Under the pieces are notes generated by a model, which was given only the letters and a program-made list of their open reading frames with translations, was not told the DNA's origin and did not search any database. A program made the translations under genes and the position numbers. A stretch of DNA of 64,000 nt from Torulaspora globosa (lineage: Eukaryota; Ascomycota; Saccharomycetes; Saccharomycetales; Saccharomycetaceae): contig NC_050732.1 in assembly GCF_014133895.1 (NCBI RefSeq), positions 496,001 through 560,000 of the forward strand, given 5' to 3'. Below, piece after piece: positions 49,392-58,681 of this stretch; positions within the stretch are counted from its first letter, which is position 1, and every line of letters starts with the position of its first letter.

Positions 49392-50510
49392 ATGTCCAAA
49401 AGTAGTAGACCTCAAGTTACGATTGTGGGCGCCGGTATTATTGGTCTTTACACTGCGTATGTCCTGACGGAGCTCCAAAAAATTCCCGGATCTGAGATCT
49501 GTGTGGTTGCGAAATATCTTCCCGGCGATCAGTCGGCCTCTGGGTATACTTCACCGTGGGCCGGAGGCAACTGGTCGTGTATTTCGCCCAATGACGAGGC
49601 AACTTTATTCTATGACAAGTTCACGTATGAGAACCTCGCTCGCTTGCAGAAGGCTCTCTTGACATTCTTTACAGGAAGAGACGATGAATGGTTGGGGCTG
49701 AGTAGGAGACCCAGCCGTGAATTGTGGGACCAGGTCCCCAATGAACGGAAAATCGATTCGCTAAGAAGTTACCTGGAGGATTACAGAGTGCTTTCGGAGA
49801 AAGAGCTGAACGAGATCAGGCCTACCGCACCTGCGTTTGGAATTACCCTAAAGACTTGGAACTTTAACTGTCCCGTATTCCTTTTCAATTTCTTTCAGTT
49901 TCTGAGAGACAAGCATCAGGTTAGATTTGTCAAACAGGAATTGACACATTTGGCGCAAGCCAAATGCTATGTGAACCCCCTTTGCAGCGGGAGTGACAGA
50001 CATATCATCTTTAATTGTACCGGCCTTGGTGCCCGTGATCTTGGCGGTGTCAGAGACCATAAAGTCTATCCAACCAGAGGACAGGTTGTCGTCGTCAGAG
50101 CACCTCACATCAACGAGAATTGCCTAAGATGGGGCAGAGATTACGCAACCTACATTATTCCCAGACCTGGAAAGGGAAAAGAAGTTGTTCTGGGAGGATT
50201 TCTCCAAGTTGACAACGGCAACGCTCAGGATACCTCTCTCTCTGAGACGGAAGACATTCTCAAACGTACCTTGACTTTGTTGCCCAAAATTGGCAGGGCA
50301 GATGAGCTTGAAATTATCAGAGTCGCAGCAGGACTACGTCCATCGCGCTACGGTGGTCCTCGCATCGAGAGGGAGGTCAAGGGTGACGATGACAACCTGG
50401 TCTTTATTCACAACTACGGTGCTTCAGGCTACGGCTATCAAGGTGGCCTCGGAATGGCTTTGAAAGCAGTTCAGCTTGCGTTCCGTCAAGAGAGAAGCTC
50501 GAGATTGTAG
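49392..50510 (+). CDS. D-amino-acid oxidase, peroxisomal type
   Basis: 372 aa. The N-terminal FAD dinucleotide fold is VTIVGAGIIGLYTAYVL (residues 9-25). DAO-family landmarks follow: TSPWAGGNW, PTRGQVVVVRAP, the substrate-side Tyr in DYATYIIPRPG, GLRPSRYGGPRIERE with the substrate-binding Arg, and the C-terminal HNYGASGYGYQGGLGMA that contacts FAD. It ends in Ser-Arg-Leu, a PTS1 peroxisome signal. The enzyme oxidises D-amino acids to 2-keto acids, ammonia and H2O2, so D-amino acids can serve as nitrogen source. S. cerevisiae has no orthologue. A D-aspartate oxidase is an alternative from the same family. Confidence 0.92.
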   Translation: MSKSSRPQVTIVGAGIIGLYTAYVLTELQKIPGSEICVVAKYLPGDQSASGYTSPWAGGNWSCISPNDEATLFYDKFTYENLARLQKALLTFFTGRDDEWLGLSRRPSRELWDQVPNERKIDSLRSYLEDYRVLSEKELNEIRPTAPAFGITLKTWNFNCPVFLFNFFQFLRDKHQVRFVKQELTHLAQAKCYVNPLCSGSDRHIIFNCTGLGARDLGGVRDHKVYPTRGQVVVVRAPHINENCLRWGRDYATYIIPRPGKGKEVVLGGFLQVDNGNAQDTSLSETEDILKRTLTLLPKIGRADELEIIRVAAGLRPSRYGGPRIEREVKGDDDNLVFIHNYGASGYGYQGGLGMALKAVQLAFRQERSSRL

Positions 50511-50662
50511 TTTAATTGATGTAACCTGTGCATAGTTGATTTTAACATTCATTCGTATTTCAACACAGTTGCATTATCTTATCAAAGTAGCATAAAAGCA
50601 GCAAGACATATAAACCTGTGTTGCTTAAAAGAAAACGAATCAACACTGGAGAGTAGAGATCA

Positions 50663-51523
50663 ATGTCTAAAATACTATCACAAAAGCTCAAGGTAGCCTT
50701 GATTCAGTTCATTGGCTCAACAGCAGACAAATCGGCAAACCTTCAAAAGGCAGCAGCTTTAGTTGAGAAAGCTGTGAAAGATCAACCAGAGACAAAGCTT
50801 GTGGTTCTACCAGAATGTTTCAATTCTCCATATGCTACAGATAAATTTAGGGAGTATGCTGAAGTCATCGAAGAGGACTCTCCTTCTTACAAAGTGCTAT
50901 CTAATCTAGCCAGCAAATTGAAGATTATACTGGTTGGTGGATCGATACCTGAACTGGAACCCAAGACAAACAAGATCTACAACACTTCGATGGTGTTTGA
51001 CCAAAATGGAGCTTTGATAGCGACCCACAGGAAAGCTCACTTGTTTGACATCGATATACCAAATGGTATAACCTTCAAGGAGAGCGATTCGTTGACCGGT
51101 GGTGAAAAAGCGACCACAGTCGAAACGAGTTATGGGAAATTTGGTCTTGGTATCTGCTACGATATGAGATTTCCCGAACTGGCTATGATCAGTGCTCGTC
51201 AGGGATCCTTCGCGATGATATATCCTGGAGCCTTTAACACCGTTACGGGACCTCTACATTGGAGCTTATTGGCCAGATCGAGGGCCATAGACAACCAGGT
51301 ATACACTCTGTTGTGTTCTCCAGCCCGGAATATGAACAGCGATTACCATGCGTACGGTCACTCTATGGTCGTCAATCCACGAGGCGATGTTATCGCTGAA
51401 GCAGGCGAGGGTGAAGAGATCATCTACGCAGAACTTGACCCCGAAGAAATCGAGACCTTCAGACAAGGTATCCCCATCACCAAACAGAGAAGGTTTGACA
51501 TTTACAAAGACGTCAGTAAATAA
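50663..51523 (+). CDS. NIT3: NIT3, nitrilase-superfamily amidase (Nit2/omega-amidase type)
   Basis: 286 aa (S. cerevisiae 291). The nitrilase catalytic triad is visible: Glu near LVVLPECFNSPY, Lys in THRKAHLFDID, and Cys in FGLGICYDMRFPE. NIT3/NIT2 proteins hydrolyse alpha-ketoglutaramate-type amides (omega-amidase) or related damaged metabolites; this is family knowledge, not seen directly. It sits next to the LUG1/KSS1 pair as YLR351C. The D-amino-acid oxidase between them is an addition relative to S. cerevisiae. Confidence 0.94.
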   Translation: MSKILSQKLKVALIQFIGSTADKSANLQKAAALVEKAVKDQPETKLVVLPECFNSPYATDKFREYAEVIEEDSPSYKVLSNLASKLKIILVGGSIPELEPKTNKIYNTSMVFDQNGALIATHRKAHLFDIDIPNGITFKESDSLTGGEKATTVETSYGKFGLGICYDMRFPELAMISARQGSFAMIYPGAFNTVTGPLHWSLLARSRAIDNQVYTLLCSPARNMNSDYHAYGHSMVVNPRGDVIAEAGEGEEIIYAELDPEEIETFRQGIPITKQRRFDIYKDVSK

Positions 51524-52630
51524 AGCGGTATATAAGTTCACGCTGAATGGTGCAGTTTGTGGATAGCTGAGATCAATTAAGTCGATAAACGTTGCTAGTC
51601 GGCTTATGTATAGCAATCAGACTCAGTTTTATCATGAGAAGGTAGTAGGCTCCGATTAGGCTTCGTCCAGAACGGGCGGATAATGTGGCATCACAAGAAC
51701 GAGATATAATCCGCTTGTGTCCTCTGACTCGGAATGTAGCGTTGATGTGTAGCCATGCGCAATTCTTCATCGCATCGGCGCAGCTAAATCAATAAATGAA
51801 CCACTTTATTGGAATGTACGGTATATTTGGACTGAAATTAAATATACGGGTTATAATTCTCGCCAGTTTTGCTTGCAACCAACTTTCTGAGCCCTACAGC
51901 CATTCAAAGGTTGCATGCCTTCGTACTTTCGGAGCCTAGTTTATGCACTCTTCCTGAAAGAGCGCTTGGAGGCTGGCCGCGACAGGCCTTCGCCACAGAT
52001 ATGAGCTACTGATGCGAGGGACGAACAGGATGGAGACCATTATATCAAGTCCTGGTCGATCTTATACTCGTCTTGAGCAGCGTTGAGCTCTGAAAAACAC
52101 CGATTATAGTCGGTATGCTCCACGCTTCGCCTCCATCAATGTGACGAGACTGTGAAGCCAGAAACACACTGCTACAGCCCCTTCCCTGGTAGCCTCTAGA
52201 TGCCCTATTCCGGTAATCCTTGAACGGTTGTCCAAGTTGATCAATCAATGCCCTTTAGCTTCAGATAATTCGGCAATGGCGTTCACTATCGTACGATCGT
52301 CAAGTCTTTCGTAGACCTCTCCACAGACTATCAGGGGGTTATTCACTTATCTGCAATCGCGTACGTTCATGTACTCGCAAGTACATTCTAGTTTAACTTC
52401 TCCCAGATCGTTCATCATCACAGAAGGCAGGATAAATGGTTTCGAGCTGAGGCTAAAACTTTGGACACCATCAGATGTCGTTATACAGGTTCATAGTACA
52501 AGAACAGTACAGGCAACCTGCATCCAAGCCAGAATTGCATCCTCCAGTTCTTATAGACATCAGATCTTGGATTGTGACTTGCTTTATTCGATGTGTAGGA
52601 ATTTCGATTATTCCAACCAATATCTTATAT
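51524..52630. other. Long intergenic region between NIT3 and tRNA-Ser, possible coding relic
   Basis: No intact gene. On the minus strand a stretch from 52346 to 52040 reads protein-like (pieces EVYERLDDRTIVNAIAELSE and HLEATREGAVAVCFW in one frame, then NRCFSELNAAQDEY in another) but is broken by a TGA at 52245-52247 and a frame change near 52105. It may be the remains of a gene. The rest shows nothing. I found no LTR end beside the tRNA. Confidence 0.3.
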
Positions 52631-52712
52631 GGCAACTTGGCCGAGTGGTTAAGGCGAAAGATTAGAAATCTTTTGGGCTCTGCCCGCGCAGGTTCGAGTC
52701 CTGCAGTTGTCG
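52631..52712 (+). tRNA. tRNA-Ser (AGA)
   Basis: 82 nt, starting GGCAACTTGGCCGAGTGG and ending CCTGCAGTTGTCG, almost identical to yeast tRNA-Ser(AGA). The anticodon AGA is at 52664-52666 in the loop TTAGAAA. The long variable arm GGGCTCTGCCC identifies the serine class. No intron. The T-loop GGTTCGAGTCC (B box) is intact. A run of six Ts immediately follows as the pol III terminator. Confidence 0.98.
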
Positions 52713-52830
52713 TTTTTTATTATCAGATTTACCACTGCAACAGCCACAGCAGCAGATCACTGCACGGATGGCGGATGCGAATGGCTTTGTGTCTACAACG
52801 TTTCCTGCTTCTACAAAGGTACATAACGAG

Positions 52831-53481
52831 CTAGCTGATCTGCGCTGGACCAGTGATACCCGGTATCGAGATCCTCAAGCGGTGCGTCACGGGCAGCTTG
52901 GGCACCACAGCGAGAACAAATGTGAGCAAGAAGTTCCACGAGAAAAGCTTCAAGTCGTAATGCGAATAATGAGTGCTGACCAAAAACAACACGATGGGCA
53001 CCATAATCAGGAATTTCCTAGCCGGTGTATACAACGTTTCATCGTTTATCTGTTCCCACATAGTCAGATTATCGTACGCTCCCCCGTTGAAATCAAACGG
53101 AGTACCCTTGATCAAATGGAACATGACGTAGGACCCAATTACATAACTCATATTCGTCAATGTCCACGACCACTCGGTGCTCACTCCGGGCAATAAATCG
53201 TAGAAAATCTTCAACAGCAAGATCACCACAATGTGAATAATCCATGCTCCTCGCTGATCTACCCACGTAGCGTTCATATTTGGTAAAAGTTGCTGGTCGT
53301 TTTCATCTTCAAAAGTCTCCGGTTCCACATGCGATATTATACTCGAAGACCGTCTTCTCCTATGATCCTTGTGCGGTTCCGCTATACTTGGCTTGTTGCT
53401 ACTGGTTTCATTGGATGGAAATGGTTTCAGAGATTCGTCTCGAGAACTCTGTGACGACAGAGGTTCACCCATCGAACCCAT
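52831..53481 (-). CDS. ORM2: ORM1/ORM2, ER regulator of serine palmitoyltransferase
   Basis: 216 aa from the ATG giving MGSMGEPLSSQS, equal in length to S. cerevisiae Orm2. The N-terminal third is cytosolic, with RRRRSSSIISH, the Ser cluster phosphorylated by Ypk1 in S. cerevisiae. The ORMDL membrane domain follows: NATWVDQRGAWIIHIVVI, then four hydrophobic segments with KGTPFDFNGGAYDNLTMWEQ between them. It is the single pre-duplication gene for YGR038W (ORM1) and YLR350W (ORM2). It inhibits the Lcb1-Lcb2 enzyme of sphingolipid synthesis. The upstream in-frame TTG is not a start. Confidence 0.95.
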   Translation of the reverse strand: MGSMGEPLSSQSSRDESLKPFPSNETSSNKPSIAEPHKDHRRRRSSSIISHVEPETFEDENDQQLLPNMNATWVDQRGAWIIHIVVILLLKIFYDLLPGVSTEWSWTLTNMSYVIGSYVMFHLIKGTPFDFNGGAYDNLTMWEQINDETLYTPARKFLIMVPIVLFLVSTHYSHYDLKLFSWNFLLTFVLAVVPKLPVTHRLRISIPGITGPAQIS

Positions 53482-53650
53482 ACTTTCTCTGTGAAGCTTC
53501 AATACAGCTGAGATGTTTGCTTAAGTGGCAATTCATACTTATAACTCAGCCTTCACCACCCATATCTTAACTTGTTTGATGTAACCAGCTCACTGTGGAC
53601 CCCACTAGGGTGTTTGGGTGTCATCCTCCAAGATCAGAAGTCCATGGATT

Positions 53651-53658
53651 TCCGTGGA
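53651..53658. promoter_or_regulatory. PDRE-like motif between ORM2 and ACB1
   Basis: TCCGTGGA fits the pleiotropic drug response consensus TCCGYGGR bound by Pdr1/Pdr3-type factors. It lies about 170 bases upstream of ORM and 270 upstream of ACB1. It is a single copy, so support is weak. Confidence 0.3.
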
Positions 53659-53923
53659 ACCTGAAAGAACACTCTGCGGCCGACGGCGATAATGGTTTAC
53701 TCCCGAACAAGAGAAAGAAGAAGCCGGGTGACCGACGGTGCCGCTTCGAAAAGAGGAAGCTGAAGTTCTTTTGAGGTTCCGCTGGCGAGGAAAAAAAAAA
53801 AAGGGAGGCTCTCCTCTATATAAACGACACCGTGTTCTGTTGGACGGGAGTATATACACACTACGGTGTAGATCGAGCGGATCTGGACGGTTCAACAAGA
53901 AGAGACAGTGGTTGTATATCGAG

Positions 53924-54187
53924 ATGGTTTCACAATTGTTCGAGGAGAAAGCTAAGGCAGTCAATGAGCTACCAACCAAGCCCGACACCGATGAGTTGCT
54001 GAAGCTTTACGCGTTGTACAAGCAAGCGACCGTCGGAGACAATACTAAGGAGAAGCCGGGTATTTTCAACATGAAGGACCGCTACAAGTGGGACGCTTGG
54101 GAGGCACTGAAGGGCAAGAGCCAGGAGGACGCCGAGAAGGAGTACATAGAGCTTGTGGACGCTTTGATCGCCAAGTACTCGAAATAG
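53924..54187 (+). CDS. ACB1: ACB1, acyl-CoA-binding protein
   Basis: 87 aa from the ATG giving MVSQLFEEKAKAVNELP, the same length as S. cerevisiae Acb1. The frame is open further upstream, but that region includes a poly-A tract and a TATA-like TATATAAACG and has no family match. The four-helix ACBP fold signature is clear: LLKLYALYKQATVGDN and DRYKWDAWEALKGKSQEDA. It binds and transports long-chain acyl-CoA in the cytosol. It sits in the YGR037C position. Confidence 0.97.
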   Translation: MVSQLFEEKAKAVNELPTKPDTDELLKLYALYKQATVGDNTKEKPGIFNMKDRYKWDAWEALKGKSQEDAEKEYIELVDALIAKYSK

Positions 54188-54493
54188 ACACTGCCTCTGA
54201 CTGTGACGCGATTGGATTGCTGCTAGGTTCGCTGTTTACCACCTTTGTTTATCGCTATATGTACTTTTATGTCGGCGGCTATTTGGTCACGTGAACACTA
54301 TGAAATGAAGAGATTTCTACAGTGTCGTTTTTGACGGGACAGGACTGCAAAAATTGCCACCTATGCTGTCAATAAACACTGTTAACCAGGTGAGTTACAG
54401 TCGAAGCATCGTCTGTCACTCCAGTAATAGGCCGGTGGCAAGTTAGTTGTCTGCTCGGTGATCTCGTTTTCCTCGTTTTGGCTGCCACGTATC
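54188..54493. other. ACB1-KAP95 spacer with PACE-like word
   Basis: It contains GGTGGCAAG at 54434-54442, about 52 bases before KAP95, the same nine bases found (inverted) before UBP6. A GTCACGTGAA element lies at about 54288-54297. No gene is seen. Confidence 0.35.
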
Positions 54494-57082
54494 ATGTCGA
54501 CTACAGAGGTTGCTCAGTTGTTGGAGAATACCATCCTGAGCGCGGACCAGGGTGTCAGAATCGCTAGTGAGACACAGCTGAAGAAGCTATCGAATGAAAA
54601 TTTCCTGCAGTATGCTGGTCTTCTATCGAACGTGTTGATAGATTCTCAAGCCAGGTTGGAAGCGCGGATTTTGGCGGCATTGACTTTGAAGAACGAACTG
54701 ATATCGAAGGACTCGGTTAAGAACCAGCAGTTTGTTCAACGTTGGCTGACTGCGATCGATCCGGCTTCTAATGAGCAGATAAAGCTGAATGCGCTGAATG
54801 GGTTGATGACCGCAGATGAGCCGCGTGTGGCGAATGCTTCCGCTCAATTGATTGCGGCAATCGCGAACATCGAGTTGCCCCGCGGCGAGTGGCTGGACTT
54901 GATGAAGACAATGGTGGAAAATACCAGTCCCTCGCAGCCGGAGAACGTGAAGAGAGCATCGCTACTGGCGCTGGGTTACATTTGTGAGAGTGCCGATCCA
55001 CAGAGTCAAGTGTTGATTTCGTCGTCAAACAACATACTGATCGCCATCGTGCAGGGAGCTCAATCGTCGGAACCTTCCACACATGTCAGATTAGCCGCTT
55101 TGAATGCCTTGGCAGATTCGTTGGTGTTTATCAGGAATAACATGGAAAGAGAGGGCGAAAGGAATTATCTAATGCAGGTGGTTTGTGAGGCGACGCAAGC
55201 GCAAGATATCGATATCCAAACTGCCGCTTTCGGTTGTCTGTGTAAGATCATGTCGCTTTACTATCCGTTCATGAAACCTTATATGGAGCAGGCGCTTTAC
55301 GCTTTGACCATTGCTACGATGAAGTCCACCAACGACAAAGTGGCCTCGATGGCAGTTGAATTTTGGTCAACCATTTGCGAAGAAGAAATCGACATCGCGT
55401 ACGAACTCACTCAATTCCCACAATCTCCGCTACAAAGTTATAATTTCGCGTTGGCATCTCTGAAGGAAGTGGTACCCGAGCTATTGAACCTACTGGCAAG
55501 ACAAAATGAGGATTTGGAAGATGACGACTGGAACGTATCCATGTCCGCAGGTGCCTGCCTACAGCTATTTGCTCAAAATTGTGGTAATCATATCCTAGAG
55601 CCCGTATTACAATTCGTCGAACAAAATATCACCAGTGAGAACTGGAGATATCGTGAAGCGTCCGTGATGGCTTTCGGATCCATCATGGATGGGCCTGATA
55701 GAACTCAGCGCACTTATTATATCCACCAAGCTTTGCCAGCGATTCTGAACTTGATGAACGATTCTTCTGTGCATGTGAAGGAGACTGCGGCCTGGTGTAT
55801 CGGTAGAATCGCCGATTTGGTTGTTGACTCGATAGATCCTCAGCAGCATCTACCAGGAGTTGTCCAAGCCTGCTTAATGGGTCTACAGGACCATCCTAAG
55901 GTTGCCACAAACTGTTCTTGGACGCTGATCAATCTGGTTGAGCAGCTGGCTGAGGCAAAGCCATCACCCATTTACACTTACTACCCGCCAATTGTGGATT
56001 CCCTGATCAAAGCAGCAAACAGACCAAACAACGAGTTCAATGCTCGTGCGTCCGCGTTCTCTGCTTTAACCACTATGGTCGAATACGCCACGGATGCCGT
56101 TGCAGACATATCCGCCTCCATCTCCACTTTTGTCATGGACAAGTTAGGCCAAACCATGAGTGTCGATGAGTCACAATTGGGAATGGAGGACAGGCAGAGC
56201 TTGCAAGAGCTGCAGGCTAACATTTTAACCGTATTGGCGGCAGTGATAAGGAAGTCCCCTTCCAGCGTAGCTTCGGTTTCAGATATGCTGATGGATCTGT
56301 TCTTGAAAATTCTGGATAAGAAAGACTCGTCATACATTGAGGACGATGTCTTTTACGCCATTTCTGCCTTGGCTTCATCTTTGGGTAAGGACTTCGAGAA
56401 ATATCTAGAGACTTTCTCGCCATATCTCGTGAGAGCTCTGAACCAGGTAGATTCCCAAGTGTCCATAACAGCCGTGGGATTCATCGCCGATATCTCGAAT
56501 TCTTTAGAGGAAGATTTCAACAAGTACGCAACAGCGTTCATGAATGTGTTGGGGCAAATGATATCGACGGAGAACACTATGAAAGAATTAAAACCAGCTG
56601 TTCTAAGCGTGTTTGGCGACATAGCGTCGAACATAGGTTCCAACTTTACGCCTTACTTGAACGAAGTGATGGCGCTGTGTGTGGCCGCTCAAAATACGAA
56701 ACCCGAAAATGGTACTTTAGAAGCCCTCGATTACCACATTAAAATTCTAGAATCAGTGCTGGACGCCTATGTCGGTACCGTGGCCGGCTTGCACAGTAAC
56801 CCCGAGGCCCTATTCCCTTACGTGGGCACAATTTTCCAGTTCATCTCCCTGATTAGCGAAGATCCTCAGCTGTACGGCGAAGACTCTACAGCAAGGTCAG
56901 CCGTGGGCCTGATTGGTGACATTGCTGCCATGTACCCTGACGGATCAATTAAACAGTTTTACGCTCAAGAATGGATAGCCGAGTTCATCAAGAAGACGCG
57001 CAGCAATACGTCCTTCAGCCAATCGACAAAGGACACTGCCAGATGGGCCAGAGAGCAACAGAAACACCAGATGTCACTGTGA
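54494..57082 (+). CDS. KAP95: KAP95, karyopherin/importin beta-1
   Basis: 862 aa from the ATG giving MSTTEVAQLLENTILS (S. cerevisiae 861). The N-terminal importin-beta (IBN) domain is visible as SETQLKKLSNENFLQYAGLL. The remainder is a superhelix of HEAT repeats (for example NWRYREASVMAFGSIMDGP and VHVKETAAWCIGRIADLVV) with the acidic loop NEDLEDDDWNVS that contacts RanGTP and the IBB domain. It carries Kap60-bound cargo through the nuclear pore. It sits in the YLR347C position. The gene is intact. Confidence 0.97.
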   Translation: MSTTEVAQLLENTILSADQGVRIASETQLKKLSNENFLQYAGLLSNVLIDSQARLEARILAALTLKNELISKDSVKNQQFVQRWLTAIDPASNEQIKLNALNGLMTADEPRVANASAQLIAAIANIELPRGEWLDLMKTMVENTSPSQPENVKRASLLALGYICESADPQSQVLISSSNNILIAIVQGAQSSEPSTHVRLAALNALADSLVFIRNNMEREGERNYLMQVVCEATQAQDIDIQTAAFGCLCKIMSLYYPFMKPYMEQALYALTIATMKSTNDKVASMAVEFWSTICEEEIDIAYELTQFPQSPLQSYNFALASLKEVVPELLNLLARQNEDLEDDDWNVSMSAGACLQLFAQNCGNHILEPVLQFVEQNITSENWRYREASVMAFGSIMDGPDRTQRTYYIHQALPAILNLMNDSSVHVKETAAWCIGRIADLVVDSIDPQQHLPGVVQACLMGLQDHPKVATNCSWTLINLVEQLAEAKPSPIYTYYPPIVDSLIKAANRPNNEFNARASAFSALTTMVEYATDAVADISASISTFVMDKLGQTMSVDESQLGMEDRQSLQELQANILTVLAAVIRKSPSSVASVSDMLMDLFLKILDKKDSSYIEDDVFYAISALASSLGKDFEKYLETFSPYLVRALNQVDSQVSITAVGFIADISNSLEEDFNKYATAFMNVLGQMISTENTMKELKPAVLSVFGDIASNIGSNFTPYLNEVMALCVAAQNTKPENGTLEALDYHIKILESVLDAYVGTVAGLHSNPEALFPYVGTIFQFISLISEDPQLYGEDSTARSAVGLIGDIAAMYPDGSIKQFYAQEWIAEFIKKTRSNTSFSQSTKDTARWAREQQKHQMSL

Positions 57083-57526
57083 TCTCCTGTTGAACTCGAC
57101 CGACAATTTTTTTTTCTCTTCTGCCTTTTTTTTTTTTCTGATTCCCCAATTTTACCTCTAGCCTTTTCTGCATTTTTCTCATTTCCTCTTTATATTACAT
57201 TTTCATGATTATACACTCTTCACCATCTCTTTATCCTCCATTCCTCCCTCTTTCTCTCTTTCCCTGTCTCTTCCTCTTTTGCATTTCAACTGATGTTGCC
57301 TGCTGGCCAGGCAACGAGTCTCTATTTCCCCAGTTTCCACTTTATAGACCTGACATTACAATTGACTTGAAGCAGCCTGGTATCGACCTCATATACTCGA
57401 TCTGGCGGCAATTCGAACTTATATCTATTTTATACACTACATGGTCTGCTGGTGCTAAGCGCGGGCTCTATAGGACAAGTTCACGCCAAGCATCAGATTC
57501 TCGAAGATACATACAAAAGAACAAAG
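57083..57526. repeat. KAP95-CAX4 spacer with long pyrimidine-rich tract
   Basis: Between about 57100 and 57285 the plus strand is very rich in pyrimidines, with T-runs of 9 and 14 and repeated CTCTTT/TTCCTC words. It lies downstream of KAP95 and upstream of CAX4, so it may act in 3' end formation or as a nucleosome-depleted promoter element. No gene is seen. Confidence 0.5.
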
Positions 57527-58225
57527 ATGGCGTCCGTTGCTTCCTCGTTCAATCCAAATCTCATACCATTCGATGACACGTACATTCTGTATGATGCTAA
57601 GGATCCATTGTCGTTTCTGAGTGCCTACTTTTCCCTCTTCCCCATCGCCGTGCTGGTGTTTCAGCTTTCATGGTTCATCACCACGAGGGAGCTCGAAGCA
57701 TGCATCATAGCAGCAGGCCAAGTGGCGAACGAGATCTTCAACAATATTTTGAAGATTCTTCTGAAGCAACCACGCCCCATGTCGTTCGGCGAGTCGTTCC
57801 AAAACGACACTCTACGGTCCAACTACGGAATGCCCAGTGCCCATTCCCAGTTCATGGGGTTCTTCTGCATGTACATCGGCCTACGTTACTGCTTCCGCTG
57901 GAAGGGCCTAACGAGAGCCAAACGGCTTCTCGGCGTCATAATGGTCTGCTTTATGGCTTCATGTGTGTGTTTTTCAAGAGTTTATCTCAGATATCATACT
58001 CTGGGACAAGTACTTGTGGGATTCACCGTCGGATTGGCCACGGGCTCCACCTACTTCCTGCTTGTTGGGTTTCTGAGAGAGTGGAAAATCATAGATTGGG
58101 TTCTTTCATGGAACTTAGCCCAAATCCTCTACGTCAAAGATTCTTGCAACCTGGCACCCATAACACTGGAAGAAGAGTACCACGAGTATCAAAGACGGCT
58201 ACAAAAGAAATCCAAGCGGATGTAA
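57527..58225 (+). CDS. CAX4: CAX4/CWH8, dolichyl pyrophosphate phosphatase
   Basis: 232 aa from the ATG giving MASVASSFNPNLIPFDDTYI (S. cerevisiae 239); the frame above has only a GTG. It is a multi-span membrane protein of the PAP2 family with all three phosphatase motifs: KQPRP, PSAHSQ (catalytic His) and SRVYLRYHTLGQVLVG. The active site faces the ER lumen. The enzyme recycles dolichyl pyrophosphate released by N-glycosylation. It sits in the YGR036C position. Confidence 0.96.
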   Translation: MASVASSFNPNLIPFDDTYILYDAKDPLSFLSAYFSLFPIAVLVFQLSWFITTRELEACIIAAGQVANEIFNNILKILLKQPRPMSFGESFQNDTLRSNYGMPSAHSQFMGFFCMYIGLRYCFRWKGLTRAKRLLGVIMVCFMASCVCFSRVYLRYHTLGQVLVGFTVGLATGSTYFLLVGFLREWKIIDWVLSWNLAQILYVKDSCNLAPITLEEEYHEYQRRLQKKSKRM

Positions 58226-58681
58226 CACTGAGTTACTCTTTCTTTTCCGAAGAGGTCCCTTAGTGCTTCCTACGACACTCTGGCATGATGACTAAAAAGT
58301 CGTCGACAAAGCCAGGGTTCAGCAAGGGTAAATCCTGTGCTATGGGACCTTAATGGAGGAACCCTAGAGAACATCTTATCGGTATGGCTTATACAGGTTG
58401 ATGACTAAAGCCTTATACGCTTAGCTTACGTCCGCGGACTGTAAACGGGGCTTAATGAGTAAGAAAAAAAGACAATGGCAGCGGCTTTGAAATACGAGAT
58501 GAGCCTTCCATGGATACGAAATGGATGGCTAAGTGAAGGCCCTGGAAGGGCTTAGTCACCGTGCTGCTTATAGCCGTTGTCTTGATGTGATAGAAAGATA
58601 TATAAATGTGAATTTCGAACTGATTGATATACTCACAATGGGTCTAGTGGAATACTTACAATAAATCAATTGCTAGAAACC
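58226..58681. other. CAX4-CIS1 intergenic region, CIS1 promoter
   Basis: A 456-base non-coding region. It contains a PDRE listed separately. No other gene is seen. Confidence 0.5.
58431..58438. promoter_or_regulatory. Perfect PDRE (TCCGCGGA) upstream of CIS1
   Basis: TCCGCGGA is the palindromic high-affinity site for Pdr1/Pdr3 and related Zn2Cys6 regulators. It lies 244 bases upstream of the CIS1 ATG. The S. cerevisiae paralogues CIS1 (YLR346C) and YGR035C are drug-responsive genes controlled by this regulator family, so the placement is meaningful. Confidence 0.7.

Noticed and set aside
51524..52630. Solo LTR of a retrotransposon upstream of tRNA-Ser
   Set aside because: No TG...CA-bounded repeat or target-site duplication could be found by eye.
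52369..52665. 98-codon ORF overlapping the tRNA-Ser gene
   Set aside because: It runs into the tRNA on the same strand and has no family features.
53738..53923. N-terminal extension of ACB1
   Set aside because: It includes a poly-A run and a TATA-like element and has no counterpart in acyl-CoA-binding proteins; the family start is the ATG at 53924.
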